37,175 nt of DNA. Source: a virus. Of this stretch, positions 7,787-14,322 are shown one piece after another. Position numbers and translations under genes: made by a program. The notes under the pieces are model-generated. The model saw only the letters and a program-made list of their open reading frames with translations, was not told the DNA's origin and made no database searches. Numbering within the stretch: the first letter of the stretch is position 1; every line of letters begins with the position of its first letter. The stretch is from positions 1 to 37,175 of the IMG/VR virus record IMGVR_UViG_3300046499_000487. One strand, written 5' to 3'.

Positions 7787-8081
7787 GCCGTTCATTTTTC
7801 TGAACGGCGTGAGAGTGAGCATTCCACTACCTGAACAGATTGTCTAGCTTTCTGAATGGCGGGTCGTGAGTCGTTACCAGCCATTGACACGCGGTCGTCT
7901 GGCGCGCACGTGCAGATTGCTGAACACTTCAGTCAGCGATCGTGATGAACGGCATCGGTGACCTGCTCGTACGTATCTGTGAACCGTGCAAGCCCTGAAC
8001 GACGCACCCCCACCTCAGTGCTCAGGAGTGGCAGGATGACCCCCATGACAGACCGGGACGAGGCGACGCAGAACCCTGAAC
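7787..8081. promoter_or_regulatory. Switch region: array of CTGAACGGC half-sites
   Basis: TGAAC occurs in the same orientation at 7801, 7832, 7921, 7946, 7980, 7996 and 8077, with TGAAT at 7853; the consensus is CTGAACGGC. Two dyads are built from it: GCCGTTCA-6-TGAACGGC (7787-7808) and CTGAA-CAC-TTCAG (7920-7932). The array lies between the divergent Cro-like and repressor genes and so probably holds the operators of the lysis/lysogeny switch. The last site is inside the repressor coding region. Confidence 0.7.
7818..7846 (-). promoter_or_regulatory. Candidate leftward early promoter
   Basis: On the minus strand, TAGACA (7846-7841) and AATGCT (7823-7818) are separated by 17 bases, a fair sigma-70-type match. 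The TGAAC site at 7832 falls between the two hexamers and the 7787-7808 dyad lies in the leader, both good positions for repression. Confidence 0.35.
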
Positions 8082-8461
8082 GGCGGACCGCTTTTGCGGA
8101 CTTGATCCGTCGGCGTCGCAGCGAGCTGAATCTCAGCTTGGATGCGTTCGCGGCGAGGGCTGTGGATCCCGCAACCGGGACGGTCGTCAAGCGCGGCTGG
8201 ATCTTCCGGCTGGAGACGGGCGAGCCGGTCAAGTCGCCTGAGTATGAAGAGCTTTGCGCCCTTGCCGTTGCTGCCGACTTGCCAGTGGAGGCGCTCCAGG
8301 ATGCGGCCGGCAGTCAATTCCACGGCAGGGATCCGCTGCGCTCCGGGACCGGGTCGGCGGTGAGCGTCGCCTACGTGCGCAAGCTCGACAGGCTTCCCGA
8401 GGAGCAGCGGGCCAAGCTGCTCGCTTTCATCGACAGCATCGTTCCGCCGGAAGAGGAGTAG
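8036..8461 (+). CDS. Phage repressor, XRE family
   Basis: A 141-residue protein with an N-terminal helix-turn-helix (about residues 18-65: FADLIRRRRSELNLSLDAFA ... WIFRLETGEP) and a C-terminal segment ending in VRKLDRLPEEQRAKLLAFI. It is divergent from the Cro-like gene and upstream of the integrase, as expected of the lysogeny repressor. ATG 8036 is preceded by AGGAG at 7 bases; a second ATG at 8045 lacks such a site. No LexA-like cleavage domain is seen, so induction may not depend on RecA self-cleavage. Confidence 0.75.
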   Translation: MTPMTDRDEATQNPERRTAFADLIRRRRSELNLSLDAFAARAVDPATGTVVKRGWIFRLETGEPVKSPEYEELCALAVAADLPVEALQDAAGSQFHGRDPLRSGTGSAVSVAYVRKLDRLPEEQRAKLLAFIDSIVPPEEE

Positions 8462-8482
8462 ACCGGCCGAATCGGGCATTCC

Positions 8483-8509
8483 CCTTCGCATTACTATGAG
8501 TAATGAAGG
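8483..8509 (+). terminator. Hairpin after repressor gene
   Basis: CATTACT-ATG-AGTAATG is a perfect 7 bp stem, extended by CCTT/AAGG with a 2-base bulge, starting 22 bases after the repressor stop. No U-run follows. It may be a terminator or an operator-like dyad. Confidence 0.4.
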
Positions 8510-8626
8510 CGTGCAGGGAGTATCCAACTGAGGTTGGTGGTGCGATCATGTTCGGACCCTTGCCGTTAAGGGGATGCAGGTCGAGAGCGAAAGTCGAACG
8601 CGCATGCGATAGATGGGGGAGGTTGT

Positions 8627-8851
8627 ATGACGTCACCCAGGGCGCGAGCCTGGTACGTCTTCAGCGACGCCCTACCGGATGGAGAACTTGTGATGCCGAT
8701 CGTTACGCCGCACGGGACCGCCATCGCCGTGCGGCCCGGGCACATGACGGATGAGCTGATGGCCGAGCTGAACCAGTCGGCGGAGCACCTGATCAGCATT
8801 GGAATCTGGCAGCCTGGTGCGGGGAGCGGCGAGCCGCCCCGGGAGGAGTAA
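8627..8851 (+). CDS. Small hypothetical protein upstream of integrase
   Basis: A 74-residue protein starting at ATG 8627 after GGGGAGG with 5-base spacing. It has no cysteine or membrane segment. The sequence alternates short hydrophobic stretches (GTAIAVRPGHMTDELMAEL) that could form a small mixed fold. It ends 4 bases before the integrase ATG, and its last codons carry the integrase ribosome binding site, so the two are co-translated. Small genes just before integrase in actinomycete elements can encode excisionase, but no helix-turn-helix is visible here. Confidence 0.7.
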   Translation: MTSPRARAWYVFSDALPDGELVMPIVTPHGTAIAVRPGHMTDELMAELNQSAEHLISIGIWQPGAGSGEPPREE

Positions 8852-8855
8852 CACC

Positions 8856-10514
8856 ATGCCGTCTGCGCGCAGGGCCGGAAGCATCAGGAAGCGGTGCGAG
8901 TGCCGCGGAGCAGGCGGAAAGCTGCTGGGCAAGTCGTGCCCCCAGCTCAGCAAGAAGAGCCACGGATCCCTATCTCTGCGCCAGGAGCTGCCGCCCGACG
9001 CAGACGGAAAGCGCCGCACCTTCCGGCGCACCGGATACGGCAGCGTGAAGGACGCCTCGGCCGACCTCTCCCGGCTACAGGCGATCCTCGATCTTCCCGG
9101 CGACGATGCTGACGAGCAGCGCCGGGTGGGTGATCTGCTGGCCGATGTCATGGCGCGACGAGCCGACATCCCAGCGCCCGCCGAGGTGCAGCGCAGGCTC
9201 GGCGTCGGCGTCCCCCTTGACGGCAAGACGACCGTCGGCGAGTGGCTCGACCGGTGGATGTCGAACAAGAAGACGCGCCCCACTACGAACAACGGCTACG
9301 CCTCCCACATCCGCGTGCACCTCAAGCCGGGCATCGGGCACTACCGCCTCGACCGCCTGACCGTCGGCCACGTGCAGGACATGTTCAACGCCATCGACGA
9401 CCGCAACGACGTCGTTCGCGCAGAGAACGCAGCACGTCGTGAGCAGGTCGCTCGGTGCAAGCGCGGGAAGCCCGGAGCGCCAAAGGCATCGGAGCGTGCC
9501 CAGCTCGACCGTGAGCGCGAGACCTTGGCAGCCATGCCTCCGTTCCGGCGGATCACGGGACCGGCAACCAAGCAGGCCATCAGGCGCACGCTGCGGACCG
9601 CGCTCAACAAGGCGATCGGCGAGCAACTGATCACGTTCAATCCCGCCTCGCACGTCGAGCTGGCGCCGGCCGCGCGCCCCAAGGGCCTGCTGTGGACGGA
9701 CGAGCGGGTGGCCCGCTGGCGTGAGACGGGCGAGAAGCCGAGCCCGGTCATGGTGTGGACGCCCGCCCAGCTCGGCGAGTTCCTCGACGCCGCCGAGGGC
9801 GACCGCCTGTACGCCTTCTTCCACCTGATCGCCCATCACGGACTCCGTCGGGGTGAGGGTGTCGGCCAGGATTGGGAACACTTCAGCCCGGCGTCGCGCA
9901 CGATCCAGGTGGCCACCGAGATCGTTGTCGACGGCTGGACGCCCATCGAGACCGTCCCCAAGACCGACGGCTCGGCGGCCTCCGTGAAGCTGGACCTCGG
10001 GACGGTCCGGGTCCTCGAAGAACACCGAGCCCGCCAGGCACAGGAGCGGGAGGCGTGGAACGCACGGGCCGCCGAGGAGCGGGCTGCGGGCAAGGACACG
10101 GCGGACTGGTCGGACACCGGGAAGATGTTCACCGCCGCCGATGGTTCCTGGCTCCATCCCGACGTCGTCAGTACGGCGTTCCGGCGGATCGCGGACGGGG
10201 CCGGCCTGCCGCCCATCAACCTTCGGGACCTACGCCACGGGGCCGCGGCTCTGGTGAAGGCCGGTGGCGGTGAACTGCACGACGCCAAGGTGAAGCTGCG
10301 GCACTCGACGATCGTGCTCACCAGCGATACGTACATGGCCCTGTTCGAGGAGTACGAGGACGAGCTGACGGAGAAGGCGGCAGCGGCCGTGCCGCGCGCT
10401 CGGCGGGGAATGAGCGAGGCCCCGCCCTCGGTCGCTGTACCGGTGGCGGGGCCTGCCGCGTCGCAGCCAGCGAGCGCGGATGTGGATGCCGACCACGGTA
10501 CGCGCGACCGCTGA
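8856..10514 (+). CDS. int: Tyrosine recombinase integrase
   Basis: A 552-residue phage-type tyrosine recombinase. The N-terminal region contains an arm-binding-like part and a core-binding SAM-like part (about 130-190: TVGEWLDRW ... HIRVHLKPGIGHYRLDRLTV). Catalytic residues: R331 in HGLRRGE, R460 in DLRHGAA, H483 in LRHST and nucleophile Y493 in SDTYM. The position usually His in H-x-x-R is R457. ATG 8856 follows GGAGGAG. It reads toward the attachment site 240 bp downstream and should recombine this site with the 3' end of a host tRNA-Lys gene. Confidence 0.93.
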   Translation: MPSARRAGSIRKRCECRGAGGKLLGKSCPQLSKKSHGSLSLRQELPPDADGKRRTFRRTGYGSVKDASADLSRLQAILDLPGDDADEQRRVGDLLADVMARRADIPAPAEVQRRLGVGVPLDGKTTVGEWLDRWMSNKKTRPTTNNGYASHIRVHLKPGIGHYRLDRLTVGHVQDMFNAIDDRNDVVRAENAARREQVARCKRGKPGAPKASERAQLDRERETLAAMPPFRRITGPATKQAIRRTLRTALNKAIGEQLITFNPASHVELAPAARPKGLLWTDERVARWRETGEKPSPVMVWTPAQLGEFLDAAEGDRLYAFFHLIAHHGLRRGEGVGQDWEHFSPASRTIQVATEIVVDGWTPIETVPKTDGSAASVKLDLGTVRVLEEHRARQAQEREAWNARAAEERAAGKDTADWSDTGKMFTAADGSWLHPDVVSTAFRRIADGAGLPPINLRDLRHGAAALVKAGGGELHDAKVKLRHSTIVLTSDTYMALFEEYEDELTEKAAAAVPRARRGMSEAPPSVAVPVAGPAASQPASADVDADHGTRDR

Positions 10515-10539
10515 CAACGGACAGGCCTCTGCGTAGAAT
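10511..10539 (+). promoter_or_regulatory. Strong promoter-like sequence after integrase
   Basis: CTGACA (10511-10516) and TAGAAT (10534-10539) are spaced by exactly 17 bases, a strong sigma-70-type match. The -35 hexamer overlaps the integrase stop codon. Transcription would start near 10546, a few bases before the hairpin at 10553-10584, so any product would be a very short RNA or read-through into the attachment site. Confidence 0.45.
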
Positions 10540-10552
10540 TGACGCACAGGCA

Positions 10553-10584
10553 AAGGGCCTCTGACCTGCGGGTCGGAGGCCCTT
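10553..10584 (+). terminator. Terminator hairpin downstream of integrase
   Basis: AAGGGCCTC and GAGGCCCTT form a 9 bp stem. After one mismatch, GACC/GGTC form 4 more pairs around a TGCG loop. It lies 39 bases after the integrase stop and is strong in both directions. Confidence 0.7.
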
Positions 10585-10586
10585 AC

Positions 10587-10606
10587 TGCTGGCCCCGTGC
10601 TGGCCC
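10587..10606 (+). repeat. Integrase arm-type sites, left arm
   Basis: Two direct copies of TGCTGGCCC start at 10587 and 10598 (11 bp period) and are followed by CGAAGGCCG. The same arrangement recurs at 10872-10891 on the other side of the core. Paired direct repeats flanking a core are typical arm-binding sites of tyrosine integrases. Confidence 0.6.
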
Positions 10607-10756
10607 GAAGGCCGCGCAACAGCGCGATACGAGACGACACGAGACGGCACGACGCGGCCACGATGAACGGACGCTAAACGCCTCTGACCAGCATGGGGCG
10701 GCGTGGTGCGACTCTCGGCAACTCGACGCGATACAGGGCGGTATGAGCGAGCCGCA

Positions 10757-10800
10757 GACTTTTAATCCATTGGTTGTGGGTTCGAGTCCCACAGGGTCTA
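10757..10800 (+). other. attP core: 3' half of a tRNA-Lys(UUU)-like gene
   Basis: From GACTTTTAATCC onward the sequence reads as a tRNA 3' half: anticodon loop CTTTTAA (anticodon UUU, lysine), variable loop, perfect T-arm GTGGG-TTCGAGT-CCCAC, then acceptor AGGGTCT and discriminator A at 10800. Upstream of 10757 the anticodon stem no longer pairs and there is no D-arm or 5' acceptor strand, so this is not a complete tRNA. Integration here would restore the host gene. The core is probably about 44 bp. Confidence 0.8.
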
Positions 10801-10805
10801 CGGAA

Positions 10806-10842
10806 GAGCCCCCAGCTCAGAGGCGATCTGAGCTGGGGGCTC
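10806..10842 (+). terminator. Terminator directly after tRNA-like core
   Basis: GAGCCCCCAGCTCAGA and TCTGAGCTGGGGGCTC form a perfect 16 bp stem with loop GGCGA, followed by a T-rich stretch (GGTCGTTTT). It begins 5 bases after the tRNA 3' end, so on integration it would supply the terminator of the restored tRNA gene. Confidence 0.85.
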
Positions 10843-10871
10843 GGTCGTTTTCGTGCCGTCTCATGTCGCCC

Positions 10872-10891
10872 TGCTGGCCCGCTGCTGGCCC
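10872..10891 (+). repeat. Integrase arm-type sites, right arm
   Basis: Two direct copies of TGCTGGCCC start at 10872 and 10883 (11 bp period), followed by CGAAAGGCCGG. This matches the left-arm pair in order, spacing and flanking bases. With both arms present, the site is attP rather than attL or attR. Confidence 0.6.
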
Positions 10892-11018
10892 GAAAGGCCG
10901 GCGGACATGAGCGAGGGCGGCCACCCGATGGGTGACCGCCCCGCCCTACCTCGGTGCCCTCTCCGGAGCTTGGCCCCAGCACCTCGGCAGGTCTGTGTAT
11001 ACAGCAATGATCACGTAA

Positions 11019-11036
11019 TGCCTAATACTTTAGGCA
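11019..11036 (+). promoter_or_regulatory. Operator-like palindrome before small XRE gene
   Basis: TGCCTAA-TACT-TTAGGCA is a perfect 7 bp inverted repeat overlapping a -10-like TAATAC (11023-11028). It lies 16 bases before the ATG of the XRE gene and is a likely autoregulatory site. No good Shine-Dalgarno sequence follows, so the transcript may be nearly leaderless. Confidence 0.5.
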
Positions 11037-11051
11037 GACATCTTGATCTTG

Positions 11052-11306
11052 ATGTCCGACGGTGGCACGGTGCGAGACCTCCCCGACGACGCCGATGTCC
11101 GGCTGGCTGCCCGGCGCCGCGCCATCGGCGACCGCATCCGCGACGTGCGGTTACAGCGCAACCGCACGCAAGAGGAGCTGTACCTCGCCGCCGGGATCGC
11201 CCGATACACGCTCCAGCGCGCGGAGGCTGGGGCCGACGTCCAGGTCTCGACGCTCCAGCGCATCGCCATGGCGCTCGACATCACGCTCGCTGAGCTCGTC
11301 GGGTAG
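11052..11306 (+). CDS. Small XRE-family regulator
   Basis: An 84-residue protein made almost wholly of one XRE helix-turn-helix domain: IGDRIRDVRLQRNRTQEELY, then AAGIARYTLQRAEAG, then VSTLQRIAMALDITLAEL. It is a separate DNA-binding regulator from the repressor at 8.0 kb. I favour ATG 11052; an in-frame TTG at 11043 is possible. It lies on the late-gene side of attP and overlaps the 3' end of a convergent gene by 26 bases. Targets are unknown; the palindrome just upstream suggests self-regulation. Confidence 0.75.
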   Translation: MSDGGTVRDLPDDADVRLAARRRAIGDRIRDVRLQRNRTQEELYLAAGIARYTLQRAEAGADVQVSTLQRIAMALDITLAELVG

Positions 11307-11466
11307 CGCGCGTCCGCATCGGTCCGTGGCAGGCGCAGCCGCACCGGTACGTCATGAGCGGCGCCTCCCAATCGGGAGCTCCCGGCCGGCGGACATCGCC
11401 AGGTCCCGGACACGCGCCGTGCTCGTCGATGCCGCACTCGGGTGACTTCTCTGCGGTGGCCGTCAT
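11281..11466 (-). CDS. Small Cys-rich (zinc-binding?) protein
   Basis: A 61-residue protein with CGIDEHGACPG and RCGCACHG segments, giving five cysteines and histidines able to bind a metal. The basic C-terminus RTRATRRAQR suggests nucleic-acid contact. ATG 11466 is coupled by ATGA to the upstream gene. Its 3' end overlaps the convergent XRE gene by 26 bases. Short proteins like this are frequent in Streptomyces phages; function unknown. Confidence 0.6.
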   Translation of the reverse strand: MTATAEKSPECGIDEHGACPGPGDVRRPGAPDWEAPLMTYRCGCACHGPMRTRATRRAQRA

Positions 11467-11648
11467 GACCGGTCGATGAGGGGGGCGAGGCGGCGCTGCT
11501 CACGACAAGGGGCGCACGCGTACCGGACGCGGGGCGGCCCGGAGTTCCGCTCGACAGCTTCCACTAGGACGGCGGTTTCTGAGGGGCCCTCGTGCCAGTC
11601 GCACCACTGGGCTGTGCGGGCGGTCGGGGCGTGCGTAGGCTCTGCCAT
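11463..11648 (-). CDS. Small zinc-ribbon-like protein
   Basis: A 61-residue protein with WCDWH at about 16-20 and ACAPC at about 44-48, a likely C-x-x-H/C-x-x-C zinc site. ATG 11648 follows AGGAG at 5 bases. It forms a two-gene leftward unit with the next gene and is divergent from the GntR-type regulator. Function not known. Confidence 0.65.
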   Translation of the reverse strand: MAEPTHAPTARTAQWCDWHEGPSETAVLVEAVERNSGPPRVRYACAPCREQRRLAPLIDRS

Positions 11649-11715
11649 GTCGACTCCTGCAAGTCGTCCAAGCCCCGGGCCGGTGACACGGCCGCGGGGG
11701 TTTTCCCTGAGCTGA

Positions 11716-11734
11716 CCTTACCGCGCCTTACCGC
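11716..11734 (+). repeat. Tandem CCTTACCGC repeat before GntR gene
   Basis: CCTTACCGC occurs at 11716-11724 and 11726-11734, a 10 bp period, between two divergent gene units. It is a possible operator for the GntR-type regulator starting at 11793. Confidence 0.35.
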
Positions 11735-11792
11735 ACTATGCCGAGGCGTAGCGCGGTCGCGCGGCATGGTGCGGGAACCTACGGTCCGACGC

Positions 11793-12041
11793 ATGAGCAG
11801 TGAGGATCTTGACCGGACCCGGGCTGTGTGGCGGCAGGTCGCGCAGATCGTCATCGCCCGCATCAAGGACGGGACCTACCCGCCTGGGGCCCGCGTCCCC
11901 TCCACGCTGGAACTCGCCACCGAGATGGGCGTCGCGTCCTCGACGAGCCAGAAGGCCCTGGCCTTCCTGCGGGCCGAAGGATGGCTACGTGGTGAGACAG
12001 GCATCGGAACGTTCGTCGCCGACCACCCGCCAGCCGACTGA
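11793..12041 (+). CDS. Small GntR-type winged-helix regulator
   Basis: An 82-residue protein that is a bare GntR DNA-binding domain: WRQVAQIVIARIKDGTYPPG, RVPSTLELATEMGVASST, QKALAFLRAEGWL and a C-terminal wing GIGTFVADHP. There is no effector domain. GntR-type Kor regulators control transfer genes in Streptomyces plasmids and AICEs such as pSAM2, so this could regulate the FtsK module at 32-37 kb; that link is inference. The start is uncertain: ATG 11766 is in frame, and neither has a strong ribosome binding site. A terminator follows the gene. Confidence 0.72.
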   Translation: MSSEDLDRTRAVWRQVAQIVIARIKDGTYPPGARVPSTLELATEMGVASSTSQKALAFLRAEGWLRGETGIGTFVADHPPAD

Positions 12042-12058
12042 CCCCGGGCATGACGAAA

Positions 12059-12095
12059 GCGGCCCCGCCCTCCCACGTGGGGAAGGCGGGGCCGC
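12059..12095. terminator. Bidirectional terminator between convergent genes
   Basis: GCGGCCCCGCC and GGCGGGGCCGC form a perfect 11 bp stem with a 15-base loop. It lies between the GntR gene (rightward, ends 12041) and the end of the leftward late operon (12103). Confidence 0.75.
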
Positions 12096-12102
12096 GACGG
12101 GT

Positions 12103-12375
12103 CTACTGCTGCCAGGGTGTCAGGTCGAGCTGCTCGGGCGGCGCGGGCGCCGGTCCGGCCGGGGTGTCGGGGCCGACCAGCTTGGCCCAGCGCCAGATCT
12201 CGATGACGTAGGAGGTGAGCAGCTTCCGCTGCTTGCGTTCCGCGTCGAGATCCGTCCGGAGCTCGGCCGCGATCGTGCTGAAGTCTGAGCGCCGGTTGGT
12301 CGCCCTCGACTGTCCCCACGACAACAGGCCTACGACCAGGGCGACGGCGCCCCCGACCATTGCGCCCACGTCCAT
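12103..12375 (-). CDS. Membrane-anchored lysis-cassette protein
   Basis: A 90-residue protein with one N-terminal transmembrane helix (GAMVGGAVALVVGLLSWG, about 4-21). A charged helical region likely to coil follows (RSDFSTIAAELRTDLDAERK), and the tail is Pro-rich. It is the last gene of the late operon, starting at ATG 12375 with a 1-base overlap (TGATG) to the previous stop. Type and position fit an accessory holin or spanin-like protein, but the family is not recognised. Confidence 0.65.
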   Translation of the reverse strand: MDVGAMVGGAVALVVGLLSWGQSRATNRRSDFSTIAAELRTDLDAERKQRKLLTSYVIEIWRWAKLVGPDTPAGPAPAPPEQLDLTPWQQ

Positions 12376-12806
12376 CAGCGCCTCGCCTTTCTCAGGTACG
12401 GCGGGGGTGGGTCGTCCATGCCGGACACCAGCACCACGCCGATGGTGAACGCCCCCCACCCGCACGCGGACCCCACGGCCGGCGGGAACGTGCTCGCTGC
12501 GGCAGCGGAGAACACCCCGGCCCACAAGCCGCCCGGCGCTGCGAGGGCCACGAAGCCGGCCGCCTGTACGCGCGGCCACTCGACGAGCAGCCCGGCCGCC
12601 GCGGCGACGAGCCCGCAGCCCACCCACATCCAGCCGAGGGTGTCGAGTCCGCCAGGCACGTGCCGGGTCAGTTCGGCCAGCCCGCGGGCTGTGCCGTACC
12701 GGGGCTGGCCGATGATGCCGAGTCCTCCGTATCCAGCCCAGCCGAGGCCGAGGACGACGAGGAAGGCGCGGCGGTGGGAGAACCGTCGCGCCGCCGCGCC
12801 CCACAT
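12375..12806 (-). CDS. Multi-pass membrane protein in lysis cassette
   Basis: A 143-residue protein with about four hydrophobic helices (near 15-32, 59-78, 85-105 and 115-128) and a basic N-terminus. ATG 12806 overlaps the holin stop by one base and its own stop overlaps the next ATG in the same way. Position suggests a lysis or late membrane role; a second holin or antiholin is possible. Not recognised as a known family. Confidence 0.65.
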   Translation of the reverse strand: MWGAAARRFSHRRAFLVVLGLGWAGYGGLGIIGQPRYGTARGLAELTRHVPGGLDTLGWMWVGCGLVAAAAGLLVEWPRVQAAGFVALAAPGGLWAGVFSAAAASTFPPAVGSACGWGAFTIGVVLVSGMDDPPPPYLRKARR

Positions 12807-12988
12807 CAGGCGTCGGTCTTCGGTCGGTTGGGCACCGCCCAGGTGATGCCCCAGGCGGCGAGGATGGCGAGCGCGATGGTTACGCCCTCCCCGGTGGTGA
12901 GTGCGCCGTCCTGCACGGCGGTGGCGGCGACGGATGCGCCGGCGGCGAGCCCGGCCACGATGGACTTGGCGATGCTGGAGATTTTCAC
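12806..12988 (-). CDS. Holin
   Basis: A 60-residue protein with two hydrophobic helices (SIAKSIVAGLAAGASVAATA and VTIALAILAAWGITWAV) joined by the polar turn VQDGALTTGEG, and a short charged tail. Size, topology and the QDG-LTTGE turn fit small actinophage holins, which open the membrane to release endolysin. GTG 12988 follows GAGG at 6 bases. It lies 8 bases after the amidase gene and starts the chain of one-base overlaps with two further membrane genes. Confidence 0.75.
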   Translation of the reverse strand: MKISSIAKSIVAGLAAGASVAATAVQDGALTTGEGVTIALAILAAWGITWAVPNRPKTDA

Positions 12989-12996
12989 GGTGATCC

Positions 12997-13758
12997 TCAC
13001 TTCGTCTCAAGCGCGGTGACGCGCTTCTCCAGGGCGGTGAGCCGCTCCTCGGTGGTGGGCTGCGGCTTCGGCGCCGGGCCCGGGAGCGGGGCGGGGAGTG
13101 TGGTCGGCTTCGACCAGGAGGCGGGGTGCTTGAGTCGCTCGCCGACGTCGAGCCGGAGCTGGGCCATGCTGAAGGCGAACCGGCCGCGGGTGCCGTAGCC
13201 CTCGACCGGGCCAGCCGGGTCGATCTTCCCCTCGACGCTGGTCTCCAGGTGCCCGGCGACGGAGCCCGAGCCCCATCCGTGGTGACGGCAGATCGCCGCG
13301 TTCCAGCGGACCCACGCGTCGTACTGCGCCCGCGTGTACACGTCGCGGCCGTTGCCGAGGTTCTCCGTCTCGATGCCGTACAACGCGTCGTTGCCGTCGA
13401 CGGTCGAGGACTTGTCCTGCTTGGGCAGCGGCTTCTCGGCGGTGATCGCGGCCATCACGTTCGCGGCCGCGAGCCCCGCGTGGTTGGCGCGGTGGCAGGA
13501 GACCAGGACGGCGATGCCCGACTTGGGCAGGAACGTGTGGCACAGCGGCGGGGGCAGGCTCGGTGCCCCGCCGGTGGTCACGGCCCGGAGCGAATCGGAC
13601 CCGGCGGTGTGGTGGTTGAGGACGCCGTGGACCGGGCCGAAAGCCTTGCCGGTCGCGGCGTCGCGGCCGCGGGTGGTCCAGCCGTCGAACTCGGTGTACC
13701 TCACACCCTCGTCCTTGAGCGCTGCCCGCCATTCGGCAGGGGTCATCGGTGTGGCCAT
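12997..13758 (-). CDS. Endolysin, N-acetylmuramoyl-L-alanine amidase
   Basis: A 253-residue amidase_2/PGRP-type enzyme that should cut the bond between muramic acid and L-alanine in host peptidoglycan. Zinc-site and catalytic features: H49/H50 in VLNHHTAG, E130 in YGIETEN, H170 in AGHLETS, and K178 with D180 nearby. A Pro-rich linker (about 215-232) leads to a short heptad coiled coil (TEERLTALEKRVTALETK) that may oligomerise or bind a partner. There is no signal peptide, so export depends on the holin. ATG 13758 follows GGAG at 6 bases. A GC-rich stem at 13781-13804 lies before the gene. Confidence 0.9.
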   Translation of the reverse strand: MATPMTPAEWRAALKDEGVRYTEFDGWTTRGRDAATGKAFGPVHGVLNHHTAGSDSLRAVTTGGAPSLPPPLCHTFLPKSGIAVLVSCHRANHAGLAAANVMAAITAEKPLPKQDKSSTVDGNDALYGIETENLGNGRDVYTRAQYDAWVRWNAAICRHHGWGSGSVAGHLETSVEGKIDPAGPVEGYGTRGRFAFSMAQLRLDVGERLKHPASWSKPTTLPAPLPGPAPKPQPTTEERLTALEKRVTALETK

Positions 13759-13822
13759 GCAGGTCTCCAGACGCGAAGAAGCCCCGGGCCGGTCGGCGCG
13801 GGGCGGGCGGCGTGGGGGATGG

Positions 13823-14314
13823 TCAGAGGGCAGGCGTGTACCGGCGGACGGTGAGCTGTCCGTAGTCCCGGTCGACAGTGATCGACTGGCCGTCGGCGGC
13901 GGTGGACATGGCGTCGCCCCGGAGGACGATCACCATGCGGTGCCCGGCAGGCCAGCCGTCGGGCACGACGTACACGGTGTCGGTGAGCAGCGGCATGTGA
14001 TGCCGGTCCCTGGTGACGTTGTCGCCGCACCAGGAGCTGATCCGCGTCCACGAGCCGGCGCTTCCCTGCCCGCTGTCCGCGTCGTACATCCACAGGTGGT
14101 AGCCGACCCCGACCGTGTAGCCCGGCGCAGTGTCGTTGGTGACACGGGCCCTGGCGCTGACGTCCAGGACGTCACCCGCCACGACAGGGACGACGACCCG
14201 CAGGAGCGTCCGGTAGCCGAGTCCAGAAGACAGGCCGATCGGCAGCGAACTGGCAGGAACCTCGTCGGTCGCGTACAGCCCGGCCAGGGTGCAGCCTTCA
14301 AGAGACGTGATCAC
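13823..14314 (-). CDS. Putative tail tip / structural protein
   Basis: A 163-residue protein of mostly beta-strand character (for example TLLRVVVPVVAGDVLDVSAR and MVIVLRGDAMSTAADGQSIT). It has no membrane helix. GTG 14314 lies a few bases after AAGGAG, and the upstream gene stops 9 bases earlier. It sits between a tail protein gene and the lysis genes, where receptor-binding or baseplate proteins are usual. Family not recognised. Confidence 0.6.
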   Translation of the reverse strand: MITSLEGCTLAGLYATDEVPASSLPIGLSSGLGYRTLLRVVVPVVAGDVLDVSARARVTNDTAPGYTVGVGYHLWMYDADSGQGSAGSWTRISSWCGDNVTRDRHHMPLLTDTVYVVPDGWPAGHRMVIVLRGDAMSTAADGQSITVDRDYGQLTVRRYTPAL

Positions 14315-14322
14315 AATGCTCC

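Noticed and set aside
7884-7912. Rightward promoter for the repressor at TTGACA (7884-7889)
   Set aside because: The -35 hexamer is perfect, but no acceptable -10 hexamer lies 16-18 bases downstream.
10741-10800. Complete tRNA gene
   Set aside because: Only the 3' half from the anticodon loop onward is present. The anticodon stem does not pair on the 5' side and there is no D-arm or 5' acceptor strand.
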